Positions 1 to 8,900 of a stretch of DNA of 64,000 nucleotides are shown here, in pieces. Position numbers and translations under genes: made by a program. The number at the start of each line of letters is the position of its first letter. The stretch's first letter is position 1. The notes under the pieces were generated by a model. The model was not told the DNA's origin. It was given only the letters and a program-made list of their open reading frames with translations, and ran no database searches. Source of the DNA: Rhynchopus sp. YZ270_cl-10 (lineage: Eukaryota; Euglenozoa; Diplonemea; Diplonemida; Diplonemidae). The DNA lies in contig OZ037882.1 of NCBI GenBank assembly GCA_964035575.1, forward strand, positions 1 through 64,000. The letters are read 5' to 3'.

Positions 1-25
1 CGATTGCTTGCTGGTCATCATCCAT
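1..25 (-). CDS. ACT: actin, 5' end only (window edge)
   Basis: The first 25 bases, read on the minus strand, encode MDDDQQAI, identical to the start of the complete actin at 22541-23717. The flanking non-coding DNA also matches that copy. The rest of the gene lies outside the window, so its integrity cannot be judged. It belongs to the left copy of the segmental duplication. Confidence 0.85.
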
Positions 26-836
26 GTTGAAGTTTGTATGTGTTTAAGGGTATGTGTTGTTCTGTGGTTTGAGTCTGTGGGTATATACTTGTGGTGGGGG
101 GGTTTGGGGGGTGGGCCACGTAGGGTGGGTGGTTCACGGTCAGGGCCACAACCCACACACACACAGCAGGGACCTCCAAACCCAGCGAGAAACCAGAAAA
201 CCAAAGAGAAAACACCATGTGCACCAAAAAAAAAGCAAAATCCTGGCAAATTTTCCGAATGCAAAAATTGAGCTTTTATGGACAGAACCAAATTTATGGA
301 CAGAATATCCGTAAAATCTGTCCATAAATTACAACCCCCCCGTGTGTTGTCTTAGGTGTTCCTGTGCTGAGAGGTGTGGAGACTTGCAAATGAGAGGACT
401 GGGGGGGTCAGTGGAGGATTCTGAGGACATTGCCTCATGCCTTTTGGGTTTGCGTAGGTTTGTGGGTGAGTAACACCACGGGAGTGCCTAGAACCTTTCC
501 CTAGAAGCCTAGAAACCGAGAGAGGTGTGTGAATGTGTACTGCCCTTGTACACATGAAGTTGTGGTTCTCTGGAGCTGTGGTGTGATGTGTTGTTGTTTC
601 TTGGCTGGGGGAAGGTAAAAAACTATGTATAAGCAGAGGGAGTGGGGGAGATATCACTTTTTTTCTTTTCCTTCATTTTTGTGAAACAGTGCAAGCTCTT
701 TATTTCTTTTTTTCTCTCTTTGCATCCTTCTTTATTTGCTTTCTTTCTTTTTTTTCTTCTTTTTTTTTATGTGAGGGTAGGTAGAGGGGTTCACATATGG
801 GTGACTGGTCATCTTTGGAACTGGCGTAGTTACATA
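26..836. promoter_or_regulatory. actin upstream region and 3' flank of the 409-aa gene
   Basis: No coding region is supported here. On the minus strand this is the 5' flank of actin and the 3' flank of the 409-aa gene. It holds a G-rich stretch (95-135), the 292-329 hairpin and a pyrimidine-rich stretch (655-770). The right-hand copy (23718-24605) is alignable throughout but carries indels and an inserted octamer patch. Confidence 0.5.
292..329. other. inverted repeat upstream of actin
   Basis: Two 13-nt arms (ATTTATGGACAGA and its reverse complement) enclose a 12-nt loop. A further half-site TTATGGACAGA lies just to the left (275-286). The same arms occur inside the dispersed hairpin repeats at 12.2, 12.6, 19.4, 20.2 and 35.9 kb. 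It lies about 270 bp 5' of the actin start and recurs at 23978-24015. Regulatory function is only inferred. Confidence 0.6.
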
Positions 837-2066
837 TTATTGGGAATAGTAGAATGGCACGGTGCTGTATGGATCATGTCGGTACACTGGCTGCTGTTCA
901 GAAGTTGACTTCATGTTGAACCCTATGTGCTGATTGAGAAAACGAGGTAGGCTGTGCTTCTGAGCTGTGCTACTTGTGCTAGGTTTTATGTGCTGACTGT
1001 CGTGGCAGAGAATTCTATCAGAAGAAGCCAGGCCAATACGCGTAGGCTGGCCGGGCCCTGCTGTCCACACAAATGTTTTATCGTGTCTGGAGAGAAACCG
1101 CATGAGAAGAGAGTGGCTTGGGAATAGAGAGTTTGTGAACACTTCAAATCCATTCAACTTCTGCAACAGCTCCTTCTGGGACATGGGGCCTTTAGAGAGC
1201 ATTCCTAGCAGGGCCTTTTTAAGATTTTCCTCATCTTCACGTTGGACCTTGCTTCTCGACTTGTCTATTTCGCGCACTGAAGATAGCGGTGTTCCAAAGA
1301 GGCATACACGTGCATCAGACTTTTTTATCTGTGGAGCAAGACAATTTTCAACAATATCCTCATCAGAATAGTGGAACAGAGAGAAGTTCTCAGGATGGGC
1401 CCTGAGAAATTCCTGCCAGGCACCACCGTAGCATTTCCCCACAACATTGTCGTAGAGTGGACTCTCCTTCGCTTTGTTGCTCAGCACAATAGACCCCAGA
1501 GAACCTCTGCACACATTCAGCCGTGGGTTTTCCAAAATAGCTCTGACCTCTTTAACAAGTTGCCTCTCTGCGGACCCTTGCTTCACATTGTCAATTGGCA
1601 TGTGTTGAACCTTCACTGTGAATGTAGTTGGGTGGTATGCAATGTAGTGGCCAGAGTGTGATGCATCCTGAGATTGCACGAGGTTCCCAAGATCAACTTC
1701 AAAGTCCTCACGGCCTTCACAGGTACATTCCAGGGTTGCATTCCATGCACTCCTAGGAAGCGGATCATGAGTTGTGATAAAGAGAGCGTCAAGGCCAAGC
1801 CCGCCCTTTTCCCCAGTGATGTTTATGTCTTCATTAGCTGACACTGTGAGTGTTTCTTCTTTCCCTGGGAGCGGGAGGTTGCAACGTATAAGTTGTAAGC
1901 CATTCAGCAGAACTGATGCGTATCCTCGCTCCACTGGATTGGTGGGTCCTGCAATGTCAGTGATGTTGAAGCAACCGCTGGGTTCAAAGTCTGAGTCTGT
2001 GTTTCCTATGCTGCCTCCTGCTGTTGATATTACAGAATACTGCCGAACAGAATCTACTGAGCTCAT
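837..2066 (-). CDS. 409-aa protein of unknown function, possibly winged-helix
   Basis: A 409-codon open frame without introns. I do not recognise the family. Residues about 210-245 (GGAWQEFLRAHPENFSLF) and about 285-350 (a KKALLGMLSKGPMSQKELL stretch followed by LLMRFLSRHDKTFVW) look like short winged-helix or OST-HTH-like modules of some RNA-associated proteins; this is pattern recognition only. The C-terminus is rich in S, Q, H and Y and ends FYYSQ. There is no signal peptide or membrane segment. The second copy (24606-25835) has the same length with only about 13 scattered substitutions, which suggests a maintained protein. It lies 194 bp downstream of the CCCH gene on the same strand. Confidence 0.7.
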   Translation of the reverse strand: MSSVDSVRQYSVISTAGGSIGNTDSDFEPSGCFNITDIAGPTNPVERGYASVLLNGLQLIRCNLPLPGKEETLTVSANEDINITGEKGGLGLDALFITTHDPLPRSAWNATLECTCEGREDFEVDLGNLVQSQDASHSGHYIAYHPTTFTVKVQHMPIDNVKQGSAERQLVKEVRAILENPRLNVCRGSLGSIVLSNKAKESPLYDNVVGKCYGGAWQEFLRAHPENFSLFHYSDEDIVENCLAPQIKKSDARVCLFGTPLSSVREIDKSRSKVQREDEENLKKALLGMLSKGPMSQKELLQKLNGFEVFTNSLFPSHSLLMRFLSRHDKTFVWTAGPGQPTRIGLASSDRILCHDSQHIKPSTSSTAQKHSLPRFLNQHIGFNMKSTSEQQPVYRHDPYSTVPFYYSQ

Positions 2067-2260
2067 TGTGTTCTTGTTGTGTTACAGTATATTTGTAGTA
2101 GTGGCCTGTTATTTGTTGTTAGTCCGTTGAGTAAGACAACAAAAACTTAAAGAATACAAGAAAAACAGAGGGAGGGATAAGTAATAATTGGGATGGGTTG
2201 CAATATTATTTCATTTGGAGTGTTCTTAATTTTTGTTTTCTTTTGTCTTGGTTTTATTTA

Positions 2261-2935
2261 TTAAACCCAGTGTGCAGCAAACCTGTTCAGTGCCATGAAG
2301 GTTATTTCAGATGCTGAAGAGGGGAATAGGGTATCAACACTAGATTTGCTGCTCGAGGTGCTGCCTTCCTGCCAGGTGTCTGCAGGATAGGATTCACTGC
2401 TGGAGCAAGTACTGGAAGGGCAGAATGATGCAAGGTTCTCCAGGTCAAGTTCTCGGCATATATGGATGTTGATACAACGCTCCCCCCATTTGCACCTCTT
2501 CAATTTGTTCAGCCCACAAATCCTGTTCTTTTGTACAATAATCTTGTCCCCCCGGCGCAAAAGCTCCTCCAAACCTCTTGTACTACTGAAATTGCTCACA
2601 GAGAGCAATGCTATGTTGTCCTTGCCCTTCAACATGAAGCATTTTTTGCTGGTCCATTTTCCGGAATGAAGCGCGCAGCACTGGCCCGCCATTTCATCGC
2701 GAAGTCTGTCCACAGCATCTGGACTCACATGTAGTTGACGGCATGTCTTCTGTGACTTACATTTCCCTCTGTGAAATAGTATGCACACATTCAGTGGTCT
2801 ATTTCCAAGGGTTCCTTGAAGATATGCTGTTCGTCCTTTCGTTTCACATGTTTCTGAAAAATGGAATGCAACAAGCTGGGCACGGTTTCCAGGGTCTCTT
2901 GCTTCTATCACTTTGCCTTCTAACAGTGTGTTCAT
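2261..2935 (-). CDS. CCCH zinc-finger protein (two fingers)
   Basis: A 224-aa intronless ORF with two CCCH fingers of identical spacing C-x7-C-x5-C-x3-H: C51/C59/C65/H69 and C140/C148/C154/H158. Such fingers usually bind single-stranded RNA, so a cytoplasmic or nuclear RNA-binding role is likely; targets are unknown. A Cys/His-containing linker (QCCALHSGKW) separates them. A Ser-rich tail (about residues 170-205) may be phosphorylated. The gene precedes the 409-aa gene on the same strand in both duplicated segments, but no functional link is shown. Confidence 0.8.
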   Translation of the reverse strand: MNTLLEGKVIEARDPGNRAQLVAFHFSETCETKGRTAYLQGTLGNRPLNVCILFHRGKCKSQKTCRQLHVSPDAVDRLRDEMAGQCCALHSGKWTSKKCFMLKGKDNIALLSVSNFSSTRGLEELLRRGDKIIVQKNRICGLNKLKRCKWGERCINIHICRELDLENLASFCPSSTCSSSESYPADTWQEGSTSSSKSSVDTLFPSSASEITFMALNRFAAHWV

Positions 2936-3639
2936 GTTGTGTTCAACAAAAATGTGTGTTAGGCTGTGTGGTATGGAAGATGAGGGGTGCCTGGGTGGTT
3001 TACAAAACCAAGAGGGGAGTGTGAGGTAAAGGGAGATACACTTTTCCAGTCTGTTCTGTGAGTGTGCTGTTTACCCCTGGACACACCCAATAATATTTCC
3101 ACACAATAGCAAACCCGTAATAGTAAATATACACAGTATACACAGTATACACAGTATACACAGTATACACAGTATACACAGTATACACAGTTTTCACAGT
3201 ATACACAGTATACACAGTATACACAGTATACACAGTATACACAGTATACACAGTATACACAGTATACACAGAATACATAGTATACACAGTATACACAATA
3301 TTGCTAATATATGTTCAGATTACTATTCCTATGGTGACGGCACTCCTACAAACTCACTGACCAATAGAAAACACCGTAAAAACAGCAAAATTGACTACAC
3401 AGGTTTACGAGTTGACTGGTTAGTTGTATATGTATTGGTGTTTCCCTGCGGTGCGGGATGTGTGCAGGAGGGAATGCCACCTTACCCAAATTTAATTTTA
3501 GGCATGAGATGGATGGAGATGAATTAGATTTTTGGTCTGGCCTAGCCCAGGAGATACCATTTTTGTGGTAGTCCTACTATATTTCTCTTATTCACTCCCT
3601 TCCCCCAGAAAATCCTACGACACAAACAAAAACAACAAC
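2936..3639. other. intergenic: CCCH promoter side, minisatellite, element A 5' flank
   Basis: Apart from the minisatellite at 3128-3298 and the conserved module to about 3380, I see no gene. The stretch before 3640 ends in a pyrimidine run and an A/C-rich leader directly before the ATG of the small C2H2 gene, consistent with a short 5' UTR. Confidence 0.4.
3128..3298. repeat. 9-bp minisatellite (TATACACAG)n
   Basis: About 19 tandem units of TATACACAG with a few variants. The array is open in one minus-strand frame (Val-Tyr-Thr repeats), which reflects the 9-nt period and not a gene. It is followed by a conserved module (about 3299-3380) that recurs next to similar arrays at 16.8-19.4, 21.6-21.8 and 26.9-27.2 kb. 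Confidence 0.9.
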
Positions 3640-4502
3640 ATGAAGCCTACACCGTGGAGTGCTGCTCTTCAGTCCACCAATCTCCTTGCGGAAGCCCCGA
3701 TGCTCCTTCCAACTCCGAAGACTAAAGAAGAAGAGCCTAATGCACCAACGGATGATGAGCTCCCGGATGACGTTGTCAGAAACAATGTGCTTAACGAGCC
3801 GGTTGATGATAGTCTTGCGAGTCTGATTGCGGATCTACATATCCAGATGGAGAAAACTAAAGAAATGTGCAGGCAACTCACAGAAGCTCACATCATGATC
3901 CATTCCGCCCACAGCTTCTACACATCACTGGTATGTAATATTACAGTTATTACTTTCAAATTCTTCTTAACACAGCATGAACGTGCGATGGAACACATCG
4001 TTGAACATCAAAACAAGAGGAGGAGGGTTAGTACACCAAAGGTATAATGACTATTTGGTTTTATTCAATTAGCATTATTTACAAATACAATTATTAATCA
4101 CAGAACAATGCGAGGCCACAGGATGCTAGAACGCTTGATACCCCCACACCAGAGGCCCCAGCCGCCCCCCCAGCCGCCCCCCCAGGCACCCCACCAGGCA
4201 CCCCCCCAGACACCCCCCAGGTCACCACCCCTCTCTCTCCTTGGGAGTGCGAAACATGCTGTCGGACCTTCAAAAAGTCCTCAGCATTAATTAGCCATAT
4301 GCAAGTACATGAGGAGAAGAAAACCACAAGGGCTTACAAAAAAAAATCACGAGTGACCACCCCCACAAAGGTTGAGACCGCCACACCAGAGGTCCCAGCC
4401 ACCCCCCGAGACACCCCCCAGGTCACTCCCATCCCACTCACAGAAATCATCATCCCTGCGGAGGATGATGATGAGGATGATGATGATGAGGAATATTTTT
4501 AA
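3640..4502 (+). CDS. Helitron companion: coiled-coil/C2H2 protein (3 exons), A copy 1
   Basis: Exons 3640-3930, 3976-4041 and 4104-4502 join in frame (all phase 0) across 45-bp and 62-bp introns with GTATGT/GTATAA donors and CAG acceptors, giving 251 aa. Residues 56-90 look like a short coiled coil, 98-119 are basic (NKRRR), 130-165 are Pro/Thr-rich, and a classical C2H2 finger follows (C168-x2-C171-x12-H184-x3-H188). The tail ends in an Asp/Glu run and EEYF. It lies just upstream of the Rep genes on the same strand. A gene of the same plan and intron position precedes the Rep gene of family B. DNA binding at element ends is a reasonable guess, not shown. Confidence 0.72.
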
Positions 4503-5022
4503 GAAATTGTCAATATTTTTTCATCCAGTAAAATTGCTTTTTTTTGTTTTCCGTTTATTCCGTTCAGTAGTCGTAGTATTTGAGCCCCGGGCTTGTTTTC
4601 CCTCACTTCCTTTTTCCTCTGTGTCTACTACACGTTCTGTACTTCAAAAAAACACATCCATACCGTAAGTCGAAAAAAAAAGGGAAAAAAATATATATAA
4701 AAAGTCCACACCTACAAGGCGAGCGTTTTGGCAGGCGCTTGTAAGGACAGCCAATAGACTTTCGCAAACCCGCAAATTTCATATGAAACAGAAGTGGTGT
4801 GGAAACAAACAACTTTTATTTTTTCCCCTCCCATTTTATGTCGTTTGAGCCACGAAAAAAGAGAAACTGTCGTCAATTAACTTTTTTTTGTTTTACGTTT
4901 TATTTGTATATTTTTCCAGACACAGAATATCAGATACAATAAAAAATAGAAAATTTCTTTTTTTCTGTAAGCATATATTTTTATTTATCATTAGAAGGAA
5001 ATACAAAACACACAAATAAACT
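4503..5022. promoter_or_regulatory. intergenic leader of the solo Rep gene
   Basis: AT-rich, with no other gene seen. Positions 4895-4945 contain a TTTTATTTGTATATTTTTCCAG stretch followed by ACACAGAATATCA; nearly the same sequence lies before the large Rep gene at 5755-5790. Both genes start in the context AAACTATG. The pyrimidine-CAG ending could be a 5' UTR intron acceptor, or the module could be a shared promoter. Confidence 0.45.
4703..4750. repeat. dispersed 48-bp motif
   Basis: A conserved 48-bp sequence starting AGTCCACACC and ending TGTAAGGACAG. It recurs at 28469-28516 (equivalent site, copy 2) and, more diverged, at 19774-19821 between ARF copies. In copy 1 a short octamer-type patch (about 4763-4776) follows it and is absent from copy 2. 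Function unknown. Confidence 0.65.
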
Positions 5023-5589
5023 ATGTCTGAGTACGCTGTGAAGGCACGTCCTGACGTTCTTACAATGAAGGCTGACCAACATTGCATTACGGCTTTTCGT
5101 CACGGAGAATCCTATGGGGAAGCTGATTTATTCTTCACCATAAAGTTCAACCCAGAAGGAGAGACAGCTATGGACCGTCCGCAAACCCGCAAACAGGATC
5201 TGGTACACCGCGTGTTCTGCCTCAAGGTTAAGGAGCTTGTAAATTATATCAGAAAAAATAATGTTCTTGGGGAAAACATCGCAACGGTGATTGTGACGGA
5301 GTACCAGAAGAGGGGTCTGCCCCATGCTCACGCAATCTTTTGGAACAACAACAAAACTTCACCGAAGAACCCTGTGGATCACATCGTACAACTCCCTGGA
5401 CCACACCCAAACCTCCACAAAGCTTTCAGTCAGTATCTGATGAACAACAGGTGGGTGGTTCATTACAGTCTTCTCCTGAAACATTTGCGCAATAGAAACA
5501 TTGAGACAGTGCGAAGGGTCCTTGTTGTTAAGTATTTGTTTAAATACTTATTCAAGGGGGAGCCTGTGGCAGGTCTATTGATGCAATGA
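5023..5589 (+). CDS. solo HUH Rep-domain protein, copy 1
   Basis: A 188-aa ORF made almost entirely of a Helitron Rep domain. It keeps the HUH motif (GLPHAHAI, about residue 103) and the tyrosine motif YLFKYLFKG (about 173-181). It lacks the zinc fingers, helicase and OTU. It is closer to family B Rep than to the adjacent family A Rep. Relative to B it has lost the roughly 75-aa Cys-rich segment between the HUH and Tyr motifs, with YLM-NNRW joined cleanly. Five codons (QTRKQ, about residues 55-59) match inserted octamer DNA and are absent from copy 2. It may be a relict, a trans-acting nickase or a competitor of the full protein; both copies keep an open frame. Confidence 0.6.
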   Translation: MSEYAVKARPDVLTMKADQHCITAFRHGESYGEADLFFTIKFNPEGETAMDRPQTRKQDLVHRVFCLKVKELVNYIRKNNVLGENIATVIVTEYQKRGLPHAHAIFWNNNKTSPKNPVDHIVQLPGPHPNLHKAFSQYLMNNRWVVHYSLLLKHLRNRNIETVRRVLVVKYLFKYLFKGEPVAGLLMQ

Positions 5590-5754
5590 TTTGTGTGGTA
5601 GAGTTGTGAACATTAAAGATAAAAAATAAAACGAAATGCCAAATAGCGATAAGTGGGGATATGTCTTTGTGGGCTTGCGGGTTTGTGGGTTTTGTTTGTA
5701 TCCCTCAGTTACTTTTTGTTTGTTATTTGTTTTCCTAATTTTTCCTACTCCCCC

Positions 5755-5790
5755 ATTTTATTTGTATATTTTGTCAGACACAGAATATCA
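5755..5790 (+). promoter_or_regulatory. leader module before large Rep gene (copy of 4895-4945)
   Basis: A TATA-like TTTGTATATTTTG followed by CAGACACAGAATATCA, shared with the leader of the solo Rep gene about 850 bp upstream. Both are followed by an AT-rich stretch and an AAACTATG start. Whether this is promoter or 5' UTR cannot be told from sequence alone. Confidence 0.4.
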
Positions 5791-5903
5791 AAGCACATGA
5801 TACAACAACAAAAAAGGAATAACATATTTTTTCAATAATTCTGAGAACATTTTTATTCATCACCAGTCACTACATAACAGAAAAACATAACACACCGTAA
5901 ACT

Positions 5904-8900
5904 ATGTTTGAAGGGGGATATCAAAATCTCTATGGCCATATGATAGAAGAAGACTTTGATGACTGCGCCAGAGAGCCCCCATCGAAGGACTGGTCTAGAT
6001 ACCTGACGAACATGCGTGAATCTTTGCGTCTCTCAGCTGAAACATCACGAATGCAGTTAGAAGATATAAATTTTTTCTGCAGCCAGTACGAAACACCACA
6101 CACTCAATGTGATGTCTGTGAGTGGTGTTTACAGAGATACAACAAAACAAAAACACATGATCCACATTGTCTCTTCAGGCACATGCACATCACGCACGTT
6201 GCAAAATGCCGTCTTGCGTACGTTATTGCTTCTATAAGAACAATAACTAATAAAGCTTCGTTCAGAGATCTCTTCTCTGTACATCCGGAGTTAGAGTCTC
6301 GCTGGAACTGTTCTCTTGATTCTCTCACACCTTCCGACAAGAAGAAAATCAAGTTGCTTGAGGAAGAAAAACGTGATGGCATGCAAGGACTTTCTCCGTA
6401 CATTCTTGGATCAATAGAGAACTGTGCAAATGACATCTGTGAAAGATGGATCGAGAAGAGGTCCGATACGCTGAGAACAAACGGGCCCATCTGTCAAGCA
6501 TTAGTTGCAGAATTCGAAAATAGGGTTTCTACTTCGGAAATGTGTGGGAGAAGTCTTGACCCAAGCCTCCACTCAGCTGCAATGAAGCTTGAAGACTACA
6601 CAAATGGATGCGTGTCTTATGCTGACATTGGGGGGATGAATTCTGTCTGTAGAAAATGTGGTGCAAAGCTCTTCTCTGGTGAGGTCCGAGGAGAAGGGAG
6701 ATATGGAATTTGCTGCAACAGAATCAAGACGAGCGACATCCCTGCACCAATTGAATTTGAGAACGACGACCACAAGAGGTTGTTCTCGGATAAAACGTTT
6801 CTTAAGAATTCATACCGCCTGAATTCTTATCACCAGATGGCCAAGGCATTGCATACCCCCCACAAGTTGTTTTCCAACACACGCGGAATACACAACATAG
6901 TTGTAAAAGGAAAAGGGGTGAAGAAAATTATGGGCCTGTCTGACGATGCGGAAACAAGAAACCAAACCTGGTTTGTTGGTGGATACAACGAGCAGGACCG
7001 CGCTTTGAAAGGCTTGCAAGAGATGGAGAGGATCCCAGAACTGGAACGCGACACAACCCTCTACCAGGACATCATGACCATGCTGAAAGACAATTGCTAT
7101 GTCAGGATGTTCAGGAGAGCCTCAGTTCTGATGGACAGTGCCGAAGAGAATACACATGTGGCCATCAACTTTGACGATCTGCGAGGACCTGAGAAGACGG
7201 GACGGGAGTACGCAAACGCCGCTGCAGAAGATGAATTGCGTGCTGTATATACTGTCAGTACTGGAACAGATGATCACAAATACGCAGCAGGTTGGGGCCG
7301 GCAGCAGTACAGCGTTATTATGCAGGGAGAAGCTGAAGGTGAAGGAAGCGATAGATACAGCAGAAAGATATCAGATTTTGATGCCAGGTTCGAGCCACTG
7401 TGTTTTCCCCTGATACATGTGTGTCCAAAAGACAGTACAGGTTGGAGACACAGTCGAAAAGATGAAGCAACGCCAAACCCCTACAGTGGTGTGTCAGCAC
7501 AGGAGTATGGCTGCTTCCACCTGTTTTCACGGGCGACCGAGAAGAACCCAGATGGAGAACCAGGGCCTGCACTGATAGGGCGCAAGCTGACCGAATACTT
7601 CTTCCTTCAGCTTGGCATCCGTGCCATTACGCAACGCATATCTTACCACAGCCAGCAGATAGTAAAGAAGTATGCAACAAAAGAATTCCTTGAAGAGGCC
7701 CGCGTTACGACAGTGGTGGAAAACCGTCGCGTCACCACACACGATGCGACCAATGACACTACAACAGCCACCACCACCCTCTATGCCAGCTACCCGCGTG
7801 GTAAGAGAGCTAGAATTCAAGACCTCAACGATTCACTTGCGTTGAAGGCCCGTCTTGGCTGCCCCGATTATTTCCTGACCATGACAGCCAACCCACACTG
7901 GCCAGAAATTCTCAGGGAGCTGCGTCCAGGAGAAAGACCCTGTGACAGGTCTGATCTTGTGCACCGAGTCTTCAACCTCAAGATGGATCAACTTGAGAGA
8001 AAGTTGAAAGAGAATGCACTCGGGACGTACCAGGCAATGGTTCGTGTGGTGGAGTACCAGAAGCGTGGACTCCCCCACTTGCATCTTCTTCTGTGGGTTT
8101 CCAAGGAGCATAAGCCGAAGTCTGCAGCCATTTTTGACATGGCGGTGTCGTGCCAGTTGCCTGATCCCGAAACGCAAGAAGAGCTATACAACTTGGTGTC
8201 GGAGCAGATGATGCACACCAAGTGTGATACTGTGCCCAGTGCACGATGCAAGGTGCCTGGCCCAGACGGCAACGCACGGTGCAAACAGCACTACCCTAAA
8301 AACTTTCGGGACAATACCCTAGCAACTGAGACAGGAATGTACAGCTATGGTATGCGGCCTGAAAATGGGAGAACAAGTGCTGTTGCGGAAAAAGACCAAG
8401 AGCGGGCAAGAAAGCTGGCCACAGAAGGGAAGGTACACCCTAGCTGTAGAGACAACCGCTATGTTGTTTCCTACAACATAGTTCTTCTCACCCAGTTCAT
8501 GAGCCACTTCAACATAGAGGCTGTTGGATCTCCAGTTGTCATCAGATACCTCTTCAAGTATCTGTTCAAGGACGATGAGTATGCTAATGTGTCAGTTACA
8601 GCCAAAGACGGAGAAAAAAACAAAACAGATGAGTGCATGAGCTATCTGACAGGCATACACATTGGGTCCCTTGAGGCCATTGGATACCTTCTCGGAACGA
8701 AGATGAGATACATTGACCCAAGTGTCACCAGACTTGATGTTCATCTTGCAGGCCAGCAAAGGCTGTACTACTTTCCTGGCAAGGAGGCAGAGGCGCTTGA
8801 CAAGGCCACAGACACAACACTCACAGCCTGGTTTGCTGCAAATAGCGATGCAAAACGTGACCCGTCTTCCAAGTACCAGGGAATACAAACCCTGAACTAC

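Noticed and set aside
3000-3296. Val-Tyr-Thr repeat ORF (also 21412-21789)
   Set aside because: Product of a 9-bp minisatellite; the frame is open only because the period is a multiple of three.
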